Positions 1 to 7,801 of a stretch of 64,000 bases of DNA are shown piece after piece. Under the pieces are notes generated by a model. It made no database searches, was not told where the DNA came from, and saw nothing but the letters and a program-made list of their open reading frames with translations. A program made the translations under genes and the position numbers. The DNA comes from Aristaeella hokkaidonensis (GTDB lineage: Bacteria; Bacillota; Clostridia; Christensenellales; Aristaeellaceae), in assembly GCF_018128945.1 (NCBI RefSeq), contig NZ_CP068393.1:1-64000 (forward strand), written 5' to 3'. The first letter of the stretch is position 1. Each line of letters starts with the position of its first letter.

Positions 1-1185
1 ATGAATTTCGTGTTTATTTCTCCGCATTTTCCCCATACCTACTGGCAGTTCTGCGACCGGCTCCGCCGGAACGGAATCAATGTGCTGGGCATCGGGGACG
101 CGTCCTATGACAGCCTGGAAGCGCCGCTGAAAGCTTCCCTGACAGAGTATTACCGGGTAAACAGCCTGGAAGATTACGACCAGGTTTACCGGGCAACGGC
201 TTTTTTTGCCTTCAAGTACGGAAAGATTGACTGGATCGAGTCCATGAATGAATACTGGCTGGAGCAGGACGCCCGGCTCCGGACAGATTTCAATGTGACT
301 ACCGGAATCCGGGAGGACCGGATCGGCTTCATCAAGGAAAAGAGCCTGATGAAGAAACTGTACCTGGAAGCCGGGATTCCCACGGCCCGGCAGCACGTGG
401 TGACAGACCGGGAAGCCGGCAAGGCTTTTATCGCGGAAGTTGGCTATCCGGTCATTGTCAAGCCGGACGTGGGCGTGGGTGCGACTCACACCTGGAAGCT
501 GGAGAACGACACGGATCTGGAAGCGTTTTATAATAACTTGCCTGCTGCACCTTATGTGATGGAGGAGTTCATTCAGGGAGAAATCTGTTCCTATGATGCG
601 ATCCTGGATTCCCGGTGCGAGCCGCTTTTTGAGAGTATGACCGTATGGCCGCCGGTGATGGATATCGTGAACAAAGACCTGGACCTGATGTACTACACCT
701 GCCCGGAAGTACCGGAGAAACTGCGGAAACTGGGAAGGAAAACAGTGAAAGCCTTTGGAGTGGACCGGCGGTTTGTGCATCTGGAATTCTTCCGCCTGAC
801 AAAAGCCCGTAAGGGATTGGGCAGGGTCGGGGACTTCGCAGCACTGGAGGTTAATATGCGGCCGGCCGGCGGATACACACCGGACATGATGGACTTTGCC
901 CATTCCACGGACGTATATCAGATCTATGCGGATATGGTAGCCTATGATGAGCGGAGAATTCCGGAATCCGGAAAGCATTTCTACTGTGTATATGCCAGCC
1001 GCAAGGACGGACACACTTATGCCCGCACCCATGAGGAAATTATGGAAAAATACGGCGCCCGGATGATGATGCAGGAGGAAATGCCCCCGATGAACTGGCC
1101 CCAGATGGGACGGTATATGTATACTGCCCGGCTGGAAACCTTTGAGGAAGCGCAGGAGTTTATCCAATTTGTGCAGGGAGCCTGA
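1..1185 (+). CDS. ATP-grasp domain carboxylate-amine ligase-like protein
   Basis: The 394-residue product resembles ATP-grasp ligases of the carbamoyl-phosphate-synthase large-chain/biotin-carboxylase type, which activate a carboxylate as acyl phosphate for attack by an amine or thiol. The pre-ATP-grasp domain covers about residues 1-105. The nucleotide-binding region follows, with a lysine-containing strand (VIVKPDVGVGATHTW, near 150), the MEEFIQGE hinge (near 187) and a late metal-binding strand (ALEVNMRPAGGY, near 280). The ATG is the first base of the window, so upstream signals cannot be seen, but the N-terminus looks natural. The gene is single and ends in a strong terminator. The substrate is unknown; family confidence is high and function confidence low. 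Confidence 0.8.
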   Translation: MNFVFISPHFPHTYWQFCDRLRRNGINVLGIGDASYDSLEAPLKASLTEYYRVNSLEDYDQVYRATAFFAFKYGKIDWIESMNEYWLEQDARLRTDFNVTTGIREDRIGFIKEKSLMKKLYLEAGIPTARQHVVTDREAGKAFIAEVGYPVIVKPDVGVGATHTWKLENDTDLEAFYNNLPAAPYVMEEFIQGEICSYDAILDSRCEPLFESMTVWPPVMDIVNKDLDLMYYTCPEVPEKLRKLGRKTVKAFGVDRRFVHLEFFRLTKARKGLGRVGDFAALEVNMRPAGGYTPDMMDFAHSTDVYQIYADMVAYDERRIPESGKHFYCVYASRKDGHTYARTHEEIMEKYGARMMMQEEMPPMNWPQMGRYMYTARLETFEEAQEFIQFVQGA

Positions 1186-1203
1186 ATCACAGACAGCAGA
1201 TGA

Positions 1204-1240
1204 ACCGGCATGGCCTGGAAACGGCCATGCCGGTTTTTTT
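1204..1240 (+). terminator. Intrinsic terminator after the ATP-grasp gene
   Basis: A perfect 12-bp stem (1204-1215 with 1223-1234), a 7-nt loop and a run of seven T form a canonical Rho-independent terminator 19 bp after the stop codon. Confidence 0.9.
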
Positions 1241-1268
1241 ATAAATCCGGATGAATGACCATAACGTG

Positions 1269-1289
1269 GTTATAGATCGAATCTATAAC
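1269..1289. promoter_or_regulatory. Inverted repeat upstream of metY
   Basis: A perfect 9-bp inverted repeat (GTTATAGAT, CGA spacer, ATCTATAAC) lies about 20 bp before the possible metY -35 element. It is AT-rich and has no U-tract, so an operator is more likely than a terminator. The regulator is unknown. Confidence 0.4.
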
Positions 1290-1308
1290 TGCCTATTGAT
1301 CTCCGGTA

Positions 1309-1338
1309 TTGGACAAAAACCTATTCATACAGTAGATT
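1309..1338 (+). promoter_or_regulatory. Possible metY promoter
   Basis: TTGGAC (1309-1314) and TAGATT (1333-1338) are separated by 18 bp, placing the transcript start near 1345, just ahead of the leader ORF. The -10 match is weak, so this is tentative. Confidence 0.35.
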
Positions 1339-1370
1339 AATGCCAACGCAAACGAAAGGAGGTTCCGGCC

Positions 1371-1424
1371 ATGCGATGTCGATGTAATCTGAATGCCGTG
1401 CTGCTGAGCCGGAATCGAATGTGA
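1371..1424 (+). CDS. Candidate Cys-codon leader peptide (17 aa) of metY
   Basis: A short ORF, MRCRCNLNAVLLSRNRM, begins 8 nt after a near-perfect Shine-Dalgarno AAAGGAGG (1355-1362), which is hard to explain unless it is translated. Two of its first five codons are UGU (Cys), each after an Arg codon. It lies 103 bp upstream of a sulfur-assimilation gene that consumes sulfide. Known leader peptides of amino-acid operons sense the charged tRNA of their product by ribosome stalling, so a cysteine-responsive role is a reasonable inference. No GC-rich terminator is visible between it and metY; control could act through mRNA structure or translation. A repeat (1430-1453) lies in the gap. Confidence 0.55.
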   Translation: MRCRCNLNAVLLSRNRM

Positions 1425-1429
1425 TAATC

Positions 1430-1453
1430 AATTCAGAATTAAGAATTCAGAAT
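1430..1453. repeat. AATTCAGAATT-type intergenic repeat
   Basis: Tandem, self-complementary units of (A)ATTCAGAATT. The same motif recurs at 20113-20144 and 63011-63026, always between genes. Confidence 0.6.
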
Positions 1454-1527
1454 GATTGGTTACAAAAAGGTGTATGTTTCCACAACAGGGTTCATGATCA
1501 TAAAAGAAATTAAAGGAGAAAAAAACA

Positions 1528-2832
1528 ATGTCTGATATTAAGAATTCCGCCAACTGGTCTTTCGAAACAAAGCAGCTTCACATCGGTCAGGAACAGGCTG
1601 ATCCGGCAACCGACGCCCGTGCGGTTCCGATCTATGCCACTGCCGCCTATGTTTTCCATAATGCCCAGCACGCGGCCGATCGCTTCGGCCTGCGGGACGC
1701 CGGCAATATCTACGGCCGGCTGACAAACCCCACCCAGAGTGTGTTTGAGGAGCGCATCGCCGCCCTGGAGAACGGCTCCGCCGCCCTGGCGGTTGCTTCC
1801 GGCGCCGCGGCCATTACCTATACCCTCCAGGCACTGGCCAAGGCCGGGGAGCACATTGTGGCCTCCAAGACCATCTATGGCGGAACCTTCAACCTGCTGG
1901 AGCACACCCTGCCCCTGACTTCCGGCATTACCACCACGTTTGTGGATCCGGATGAGGAAGGCGCCTTTGAAGCGGCGATTCAGCCGAACACCAAGGCGCT
2001 CTACGTGGAGACCCTGGGCAACCCCAACAGCAATATCGCCGATATTGAAAAGCTGGCGAAGATTGCCCATGCCCATGGACTTCCGCTGGTGGTGGACTCC
2101 ACCTTCGCAACACCCTACCTGGTCCGTCCGCTGGACTGGGGCGCGGATATCGTGGTGCACAGCGCGACGAAGTTCATCGGCGGTCACGGCACAGCCATCG
2201 GCGGTGTGATCGTTGAAGGCGGCAAGTTCAACTGGAAGGAAAGCGGCAAGTATCCGTGGATCAGCGACGCCAATCCGAGCTATCACGGCGTCAGCTTCTA
2301 TGACGTGGTCGGCCCCGCTGCCTTCGTGACCTACATCCGTGCCATCCTGCTCCGGGATACCGGCTCCACGCTGTCTCCCTTCCATGCCTTCCTGTTCCTG
2401 CAGGGCCTGGAGACCCTGTCCCTGCGCGTGGAACGTCATGTGGAGAATACCCTGAAGATTGTTGATTACCTCAGCAAGCATCCGCAGGTGGAAGCGGTTC
2501 ATCATCCGTCCCTGGAAAGCGAACCCAGCCACGCACTGTATAAGAAGTACTTCCCGAACGGCGGCGGCAGCATTTTCACCTTCGAACTGAAGGGCGACAG
2601 CGAAACCGCGAAGAAGTTTATCGACAATCTGGCGATCTTCTCCCTGCTGGCCAATGTGGCTGATGTGAAGAGCCTGGTTATCCATCCCTTCACCACCACC
2701 CACAGCCAGCTGACAGAAGAGGAACTGCTGGATCAGGGCATCAAGCCGAATACGATCCGTCTGTCCATCGGTACAGAGAATGTGAAGGATCTGATTGCAG
2801 CCCTGGATGCCGCGTTTGAAGCAGTCAAATAA
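1528..2832 (+). CDS. metY: O-acetylhomoserine sulfhydrylase (Cys/Met metabolism PLP enzyme)
   Basis: This 434-residue enzyme belongs to the Cys/Met metabolism PLP family and would form homocysteine from O-acetylhomoserine and sulfide in the cytoplasm. The fold-type I signatures are visible: a glycine-rich cofactor region (SGAAAITYTLQA, near 91), VVDSTFATPY (near 189) and the PLP lysine in HSATKFIGGHGT at about K215. The length of about 430 residues fits the sulfhydrylases rather than the shorter cystathionine lyases and synthases. The start is preceded by AAAGGAG. The Cys-codon leader upstream supports a sulfur role. Related O-succinylhomoserine or cysteine-forming activity cannot be excluded. 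Confidence 0.9.
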   Translation: MSDIKNSANWSFETKQLHIGQEQADPATDARAVPIYATAAYVFHNAQHAADRFGLRDAGNIYGRLTNPTQSVFEERIAALENGSAALAVASGAAAITYTLQALAKAGEHIVASKTIYGGTFNLLEHTLPLTSGITTTFVDPDEEGAFEAAIQPNTKALYVETLGNPNSNIADIEKLAKIAHAHGLPLVVDSTFATPYLVRPLDWGADIVVHSATKFIGGHGTAIGGVIVEGGKFNWKESGKYPWISDANPSYHGVSFYDVVGPAAFVTYIRAILLRDTGSTLSPFHAFLFLQGLETLSLRVERHVENTLKIVDYLSKHPQVEAVHHPSLESEPSHALYKKYFPNGGGSIFTFELKGDSETAKKFIDNLAIFSLLANVADVKSLVIHPFTTTHSQLTEEELLDQGIKPNTIRLSIGTENVKDLIAALDAAFEAVK

Positions 2833-2850
2833 CCAAATGAATAATGACTG

Positions 2851-2877
2851 AGGGGTGCGGAAAATACCCGCATCCCT
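2851..2877 (+). terminator. Hairpin after metY (partial terminator)
   Basis: A 10-bp stem with one G-U pair (2851-2860 with 2868-2877) is followed by TCGTCGTTT, a weak U-tract. It may attenuate readthrough from metY into the symporter gene. Confidence 0.45.
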
Positions 2878-2907
2878 TCGTCGTTTATGTGTAAGGAGAC
2901 AGAGCAT

Positions 2908-4137
2908 ATGGCGAAAACGTTCCAGACTAACAAAAAAGCAATCCGGCTCAGCCTTGCCATCCTCGCCGGACTGATTCTAGGCGCACTCTTTGGACTGGTG
3001 ATGCCGGATTGGGCAGAACCGGTAACAAGTTTCATCAGCACAGTTTACCTTCATGGACTGACTATGATGATTTATCCGCTGGTTTTCTGCTCCCTCATCG
3101 TGGGTATCAAGGGAATCGGCAGCGTATCAGCAACCGGCAAAGTGGGCGGACAGGCGTTACTGTATTTTATCGGTACTACGCTGTTCGCCAGCCTTCTGGG
3201 TCTTTTTCTGCCTAAGGCGCTGAATATCGGCGCAGGAGTGGCGGTGGAAATGGCGGAGGCGGAGGTACAGGCCGCGGAGTTTACCAGCGTTCTGGACACA
3301 CTCAAAAACCTGATTCCTGCCAATCCTTTTGCGTCTTTTGCCAACGGAAACATGCTTCAGGTGCTGGCTTTTGCGATTATCATCGGCATTACCTGCCTGG
3401 TACTTGGCCCGAAAGCAGAGCCTTTTGTAAAACTGTGTGAAGCTGTGGACCAGATTTCCGTGAAGATTATTTCTGCTGTGATGTATACGACGCCCCTGGG
3501 TGTGTTCTGCTCACTGGCGGGTACTGTTCATGTGAACGGACTGCAGACAATTCTGTCGCTGGCCGCAGTGCTTGGCGCACTGTATCTTGTGATGCTTCTG
3601 TATATTGTGATTGTGTACGGCCTGGTTCTGGTGAAGGGAATCGGAAAATTCAGTCTTCGCCGTTTCTTCGTTACGGCGCTTCCGGCAGCGCTGAATGCTT
3701 TCGGGACAGCGTCTTCTTCCGCAACGCTGCCGATCAGCAAACGCTGCGCAGATGAAATGGACGTGCCGAACGAGATCTCCTCCCTGGCTTTGCCGCTGGG
3801 CGCAACGATTAATATGGACGCTGTGTCCATTGTGATGTCTTTCATGATCGTGTTTTTTGCCAACGCAACCGGAACAGATCTTCCATACGGACTGCTTGCA
3901 GTGGTGCTGCTGAGCAATACACTGCTGAGCATCGGTGCGCCGGGCGTGCCGAACAGCGCCATTGCTTCCTTTGCCGCACTGGCGGCCATTGCAGGGCTGC
4001 CGGCCGGTATCATGGGGATGTATGTGAGCGTCAATATTCTTGTGGACGCCGGCGCAACCTGCTGCAATGTGCTGGGTGACATCGCCAGCGCGGTTGCAAT
4101 GAAACGAACCTGCAGACTGCCGGGCTCGGAAAACTGA
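2908..4137 (+). CDS. Dicarboxylate/amino acid:cation symporter (DAACS family)
   Basis: A hydrophobic protein of about 409 residues of the glutamate/aspartate/serine symporter family (SLC1-like; GltP, SstT), importing an acidic or small neutral amino acid with Na+ or H+. Family signatures are the serine-rich re-entrant loop TASSSATLP and the PLGATINMD motif that coordinates substrate and cation. AAGGAG at 2893-2898 with 9-nt spacing selects the ATG at 2908 over an in-frame ATG at 2887. It lies 75 bp after metY on the same strand, so serine or aspartate uptake feeding sulfur amino-acid synthesis is possible but unproven. Substrate specificity cannot be read from the sequence. Confidence 0.88.
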   Translation: MAKTFQTNKKAIRLSLAILAGLILGALFGLVMPDWAEPVTSFISTVYLHGLTMMIYPLVFCSLIVGIKGIGSVSATGKVGGQALLYFIGTTLFASLLGLFLPKALNIGAGVAVEMAEAEVQAAEFTSVLDTLKNLIPANPFASFANGNMLQVLAFAIIIGITCLVLGPKAEPFVKLCEAVDQISVKIISAVMYTTPLGVFCSLAGTVHVNGLQTILSLAAVLGALYLVMLLYIVIVYGLVLVKGIGKFSLRRFFVTALPAALNAFGTASSSATLPISKRCADEMDVPNEISSLALPLGATINMDAVSIVMSFMIVFFANATGTDLPYGLLAVVLLSNTLLSIGAPGVPNSAIASFAALAAIAGLPAGIMGMYVSVNILVDAGATCCNVLGDIASAVAMKRTCRLPGSEN

Positions 4138-4188
4138 TTTCCTGCTGCTGTAAGCTGTGACTGCTGCAGAAACAGACGGAGGGGAACA

Positions 4189-4407
4189 ATGAAGTCATTG
4201 CTTATTAAGGATACAACCCGTGAAGAACGTATCCGGATTGTCCATGAAGCATTATGGGGTGCCTGCGGCATTGACTGTGAATTCTGTTCCGGATGCGATA
4301 ACCGCGGCGGAGGCAGGATCGAGAGCATTTATCAGCCCTACATAGACGGGATCAAAGAAATTCGGGAGATCAACGCGGAATACAGCGCTCCTTTTGTCAG
4401 AGGATAG
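4189..4407 (+). CDS. Small Cys-cluster protein (72 aa), function unknown
   Basis: A 72-residue protein starts 8 nt after GGAGGGG. It has a charged N-terminus (LLIKDTTREERIRIV), a cysteine cluster C-x3-C-x2-C-x2-C (residues about 27-37) followed by a Gly-rich turn, and a helical tail. The cluster could bind zinc or an Fe-S centre, or be modified; that is inference. I do not recognise the family with confidence. It follows the symporter by 51 bp and converges on the DinB-like gene with a 1-bp gap. Confidence 0.65.
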   Translation: MKSLLIKDTTREERIRIVHEALWGACGIDCEFCSGCDNRGGGRIESIYQPYIDGIKEIREINAEYSAPFVRG

Positions 4408-4408
4408 A

Positions 4409-4936
4409 TCAGGGCTTGACCTGTCCTTTCCTGTAGCGGCCGAAGAAGATGCCGTCATCCACATACTTGTCTGCTTCCGAAACCCACATGGGGAATTTGC
4501 CGGTGGCAACGGCTGTCTGGCCGTTCAGCATGCCGGTGTGAAAAGATAAATGCCTGTACTGCCGCAGCACCAGCTCCATGCGGGTGAAGCGGCAGTTTTC
4601 CGGCTTTTCATACAGCATTTCATCCGTCAGGGAGTCCAGGTAGCAGTAGGTTTTTTCCTCAATCTGATCCAGGTAGGCGAGCAGCTGTTCATCGGTCAGG
4701 ATCACACTGGTGGGATTATCCGGGTTGTCCATTCCTTCCTCATGGAAGGCCGGTTCATCATATACGGACGGATTGAAGAACCACTTGTCCGCAGAATGAA
4801 GGGCATGATAAACCCAGCGCCAGCAGGGTGCACCGCAGCAGAGCGCATTCCGGTCATAGGCTTTGATGGACGTCCGGATGTTCAGGAAATTCGGCTTTAC
4901 AGTATCTTTGATAATCATACATAAGGTGTTGTTCAT
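4409..4936 (-). CDS. DinB-like putative metal-dependent enzyme
   Basis: A 175-residue protein resembling the DinB/YfiT four-helix superfamily: a helical N-terminus, the DEQLLAYLDQIEEKTYCYLDSL helix region and a conserved late histidine (YRHLSFHTGMLNG) typical of the metal-binding triad. Related members act as thiol transferases or are uncharacterised stress proteins. GGAGG (4943-4947) selects the ATG at 4936 rather than a longer form beginning at 4987. The gene is divergent from the LysR gene, so the palindrome between them may control both. Confidence 0.65.
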   Translation of the reverse strand: MNNTLCMIIKDTVKPNFLNIRTSIKAYDRNALCCGAPCWRWVYHALHSADKWFFNPSVYDEPAFHEEGMDNPDNPTSVILTDEQLLAYLDQIEEKTYCYLDSLTDEMLYEKPENCRFTRMELVLRQYRHLSFHTGMLNGQTAVATGKFPMWVSEADKYVDDGIFFGRYRKGQVKP

Positions 4937-5000
4937 GGTTTTTCCTCCAATCCCAGGATTGATTTTCCTGTCTTCGTCTGCTATCATAACATCGAATCAA

Positions 5001-5029
5001 TCATTTGAAAAATTGAAATAATCAAATGA
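5001..5029. promoter_or_regulatory. Palindromic site in the DinB/LysR divergent promoter region
   Basis: TCATTTGA (5001-5008) and TCAAATGA (5022-5029) form a perfect 8-bp inverted repeat with a 13-bp spacer in the AT-rich gap. LysR regulators commonly bind interrupted dyads in their own divergent promoters, so this is the best operator candidate. Confidence 0.5.
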
Positions 5030-5060
5030 AATGATTATAAAAATCGATTGGAGAATATCC

Positions 5061-5945
5061 ATGACCATTACGCAACTGGGAACCTTCCTGAAGATCGCGG
5101 AGACGGGGAACTTCACGACAGCGGCGAATTTGCTTGGATACGCCCAGTCGACGGTGACCACGCAGATCAAACAGCTGGAAGCGGAACTGAACTGCCTGCT
5201 GTTTGAACGGCTGGGAAAGTCGATTGCGCTGACGCCGGAAGGGGAACGGCTTCAGGAGTATGCAGAAAAAATGCTCCAGATGGAACGGGAGATCCTGCTG
5301 GAGGTACCGGCGGTCCGGGAACCTGTCGGCGTGATCAAGCTGGGAGTGTCCGAAAGCCTGTGTTATAACCGGCTTCCGCAATCCCTGATGGCGTACCGGC
5401 AGAAATATCCGGGAGTTGATATCCGGATTCAGTTTATTGATCATGAGACGTTTCCGGAGCAGCTGAAAAAAGGAGCCCTGGATCTGGTCTATACGCTGAA
5501 TCCCCTGATGGAACAGCCGGAACTGACAATCCTGCACAAAAAGCGGGAACAGCTGGGGTTTTACGCAGCACCGGGATATCTGCAGACCGGAAAGAAGATC
5601 ACAGAGAAGGATCTGGCAGGGATTCCGTTGCTGCTGACCTCCCACCACTGCAGCTTCCGCCGGATGCTGCTGGATGATCTGGCACAGGCGTCCGTGACAC
5701 CTCGGATCGCACTGGAAACAAGCAGTAAGGAGATCCTGAAACAGTTTGCGATCAATGAAATGGGAGTGGCTTTTATGCCGGAAATGGCCGCTGAGGAAGA
5801 AATAAAGAAAAAACGACTGGTGAAGCTGAACTGGCAGGGAAATGACTTCCCGATTTATGCGCAAATATACATCCATAAGGACAAGCATATCAGCAAGGCG
5901 CTTGCTGAACTGGTGAATATGATTTCAGAAGGAGCTTATTGCTGA
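5061..5945 (+). CDS. LysR family transcriptional regulator
   Basis: The 294-residue product has the LysR layout. An N-terminal winged helix-turn-helix (TITQLGTFLKIAETGNF, with AQSTVTTQIKQLE as recognition region, residues about 1-60) is followed by a periplasmic-binding-protein-like effector domain (about 90-290). GGAG with 7-nt spacing selects the ATG at 5061; an earlier ATG at 5031 lacks a ribosome binding site. It sits 19 bp before the PhzF-like gene, suggesting co-transcription, and is divergent from the DinB-like gene. The effector is unknown. Confidence 0.9.
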   Translation: MTITQLGTFLKIAETGNFTTAANLLGYAQSTVTTQIKQLEAELNCLLFERLGKSIALTPEGERLQEYAEKMLQMEREILLEVPAVREPVGVIKLGVSESLCYNRLPQSLMAYRQKYPGVDIRIQFIDHETFPEQLKKGALDLVYTLNPLMEQPELTILHKKREQLGFYAAPGYLQTGKKITEKDLAGIPLLLTSHHCSFRRMLLDDLAQASVTPRIALETSSKEILKQFAINEMGVAFMPEMAAEEEIKKKRLVKLNWQGNDFPIYAQIYIHKDKHISKALAELVNMISEGAYC

Positions 5946-5964
5946 TATACGGAGGATAATATTT

Positions 5965-6867
5965 TTGAAAAAATATAAGATATACCAGGTCGATTCGTTC
6001 ACCAGGACCTGTTTTCATGGAAATCCTGCCGGAGTTGTTCCGGACGCTGACGGCCTTTCAGAAGAACAGATGCAGAGAATCGCACGGGAAATGAATAACT
6101 CGGAAACGGCGTTTATTTTTCCGTCAAATTCTCCTGATTATGACGTCGAAGTCCGCTTTTTTACGCCGACAACAGAAGTTCCCATCTGCGGGCACGCAAC
6201 CGTCGCAGCGCATTATGTTTACGCACTGGAAAAGAACTTTGGAAACAGGCGCGTCCGGCAAAAAACAAAAGCCGGCATCCTGCCGGTCGATATTGTCAAA
6301 AAGGACGATGACTATTCAATCGTTATGACACAGGGGACTCCGGTTGTATCTGAGGATCTGGGCGGGGAGGTAAGAAACCGGATCGCAGATGCCCTGGGGA
6401 TTTCCACTGATGATACCTGCAGAGAGTATCCGGTGGCCATTTCCTCAACGGGACATTCCAAAGTCATGGTTCCCATCTGTTCAAATCAGCTGCTTCACAG
6501 CCTGAAACCTGACCTGCAGAAACTGACGGAAATCAGTTCGGTGATCGGATGTAATGGTTATTATGTTTTCACATTGAACCCCGGAGAAGACGTACTTGTT
6601 CACGGAAGAATGTTTGCCCCGGCGATAGGGATTGCAGAAGATCCCGTAACCGGAAACGCAAACGGGCCTTTGGGAGCGTACCTTGTATATTATAATATCC
6701 TGCAAAATCCGCAGGAAAAGTATTTTGACTTCAGTATCATGCAGGGAGAGGCAATCCAAAGGGACGGAACAATGCGGGTTCATGTTGAGAAGGAAAACGG
6801 CAAACCAGTTCTGGTTCAGATTACCGGGGACGCAGTTGTCGCTTTCTCTGCGGAAATCACAATCTGA
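5965..6867 (+). CDS. PhzF family isomerase/epimerase-like protein
   Basis: A 300-residue member of the PhzF (phenazine biosynthesis-like, diaminopimelate-epimerase fold) family. Visible features are YQVDSFT at the N-terminus, the GNPAGVV motif, the conserved glutamate in NNSETAF (near residue 47), CGHATVAAHYV (near 75) and the second-lobe DPVTGNANGPLGAYL (near 228). Most PhzF homologues outside phenazine producers have no known substrate. The start is TTG, chosen for GGAGG at 5951-5955 with 9-nt spacing. It is probably controlled by the upstream LysR gene. Confidence 0.88.
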   Translation: MKKYKIYQVDSFTRTCFHGNPAGVVPDADGLSEEQMQRIAREMNNSETAFIFPSNSPDYDVEVRFFTPTTEVPICGHATVAAHYVYALEKNFGNRRVRQKTKAGILPVDIVKKDDDYSIVMTQGTPVVSEDLGGEVRNRIADALGISTDDTCREYPVAISSTGHSKVMVPICSNQLLHSLKPDLQKLTEISSVIGCNGYYVFTLNPGEDVLVHGRMFAPAIGIAEDPVTGNANGPLGAYLVYYNILQNPQEKYFDFSIMQGEAIQRDGTMRVHVEKENGKPVLVQITGDAVVAFSAEITI

Positions 6868-6895
6868 TTTCCGGAGGGCTATTCTTCATAAAGAA

Positions 6896-6924
6896 CACCT
6901 GCAGGCAATGGATGCCTGCAGGTG
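6896..6924. terminator. Hairpin between convergent genes
   Basis: A perfect 12-bp stem (6896-6907 with 6913-6924) and 5-nt loop sit between the PhzF gene and the convergent S51 gene. The U-tracts are poor on both sides; it probably ends transcription from both. Confidence 0.65.
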
Positions 6925-6933
6925 CTTGGGTTT

Positions 6934-6967
6934 GAAGTGAAAAGTGAAGAGTGAATAGTGAAGAGTT
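6934..6967. repeat. GTGAAGAGT-type intergenic repeat
   Basis: Short degenerate direct repeats of (A)GTGAAGAGTGAA. Related stretches occur at 10371-10438, 11034-11059 and 12079-12160, all intergenic. Confidence 0.6.
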
Positions 6968-6977
6968 GAGGTAAACC

Positions 6978-7646
6978 TCAGCAGAACCTTTCATATTCTT
7001 TTCCGTTGATGAATTCATAGTAGGGACGGGGGCCGATGAACCGGATTCCCCCGTCTGTTACGCAGATCGTGTCTTCCTCCGGGATGGCATATGCCGGCTT
7101 GGCTTTAGAAAGCTCCAGCAGGTACCTCCGGCTCAGCTCCGTCCGGACCGGTTCCCGGCTGGTGTAATGGCACAGCAGGGAATAGCCGCCCAGCATATTG
7201 AATCCGGTATGGTCCACCAGGCCGACTTCATTGTCGTCATCGGTGTTGCAGGAATCCAGGTCTTTGCCAAAGATAATGGCACCTGCGGATCCGCCATATA
7301 CGATGCCGTTTTCTTCCATCAGATATTTCCGGATCTTTTCAAAGGCACCGCTTGTTTTCAGGTCGTTCAGAAGCTTATAGGTGTTTCCGCCGCCGATATA
7401 TAAACAGGCATAATCTTTGAAGTTTCTGCTCATCAATTCTTCGAGCGTAGTAACCATCTCAATGCCGGCCTTATCCACGTCGGACAATTCACCTGTCATA
7501 AATTCCAGGCAGCCGCGGTAGGTCGGATCGGGCCAGGCAAAGGGGAGGTACAGGATTTTCCTGCTGTGATCAATGATGCTGTTCAGCAGCTGTCTTGCCG
7601 AGGCGACAGCCTGTCCGTCTCCGCCGCCGTTGAGAATCAGAGTCAT
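6978..7646 (-). CDS. Peptidase S51 / type 1 glutamine amidotransferase-like protein
   Basis: The 222-residue product resembles the S51 (dipeptidase E, cyanophycinase) superfamily. LYIGGGNTYKLL is the glycine-rich strand-turn, YGGSAGAIIFG is the nucleophile elbow carrying the catalytic serine (near residue 120), and a histidine-containing segment follows. The N-terminus MTLILNGGGDG is typical of this family. GGAGG (7654-7658) selects the ATG at 7646 over an upstream ATG that falls inside the palindrome. Likely an intracellular serine peptidase or amidohydrolase of unknown substrate. A 37-bp palindrome directly upstream suggests tight repression. Confidence 0.8.
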   Translation of the reverse strand: MTLILNGGGDGQAVASARQLLNSIIDHSRKILYLPFAWPDPTYRGCLEFMTGELSDVDKAGIEMVTTLEELMSRNFKDYACLYIGGGNTYKLLNDLKTSGAFEKIRKYLMEENGIVYGGSAGAIIFGKDLDSCNTDDDNEVGLVDHTGFNMLGGYSLLCHYTSREPVRTELSRRYLLELSKAKPAYAIPEEDTICVTDGGIRFIGPRPYYEFINGKEYERFC

Positions 7647-7662
7647 GATATGTACCTCCATT

Positions 7663-7699
7663 AACATTTGGTTGATTATATCATAATCAACCAAATGTT
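7663..7699. promoter_or_regulatory. 17-bp perfect inverted repeat upstream of the S51 gene
   Basis: AACATTTGGTTGATTAT (7663-7679) is followed after ATC by its exact reverse complement (7683-7699). It starts 16 bp before the start codon, beside the ribosome binding site. The inner TTGATTATATCATAATCAA core resembles MarR/TetR-type operators; as RNA it would be a long hairpin near the start codon. No matching regulator is adjacent. Confidence 0.7.
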
Positions 7700-7780
7700 T
7701 AATGAATACTGAAAATTTAAAACTTAAGACTTAAAAATGGTGGAAAAAATCGCTTCAGTGATGACTGAAGCGATTTTCAT
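7700..7780. repeat. Composite terminator repeat, copy 1
   Basis: AATGAATACTGAAAA and CTTAAGACTTAAAA lead into AATGGTGGAAAAA and then a 12-bp stem (7748-7759 with 7764-7775). The same order of blocks recurs at 10952 and 24664. On the minus strand the stem is followed by six T, so it serves as the terminator of the iscS-iscU operon. Confidence 0.7.
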
Positions 7781-7801
7781 TATTTGGATTATGTTGATGA
7801 A

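Noticed and set aside
1510..2907. 465-codon minus-strand ORF opposite metY
   Set aside because: It is the antisense shadow of a well-supported PLP enzyme; no ribosome binding site and low-complexity Gln/Gly/His-rich translation.
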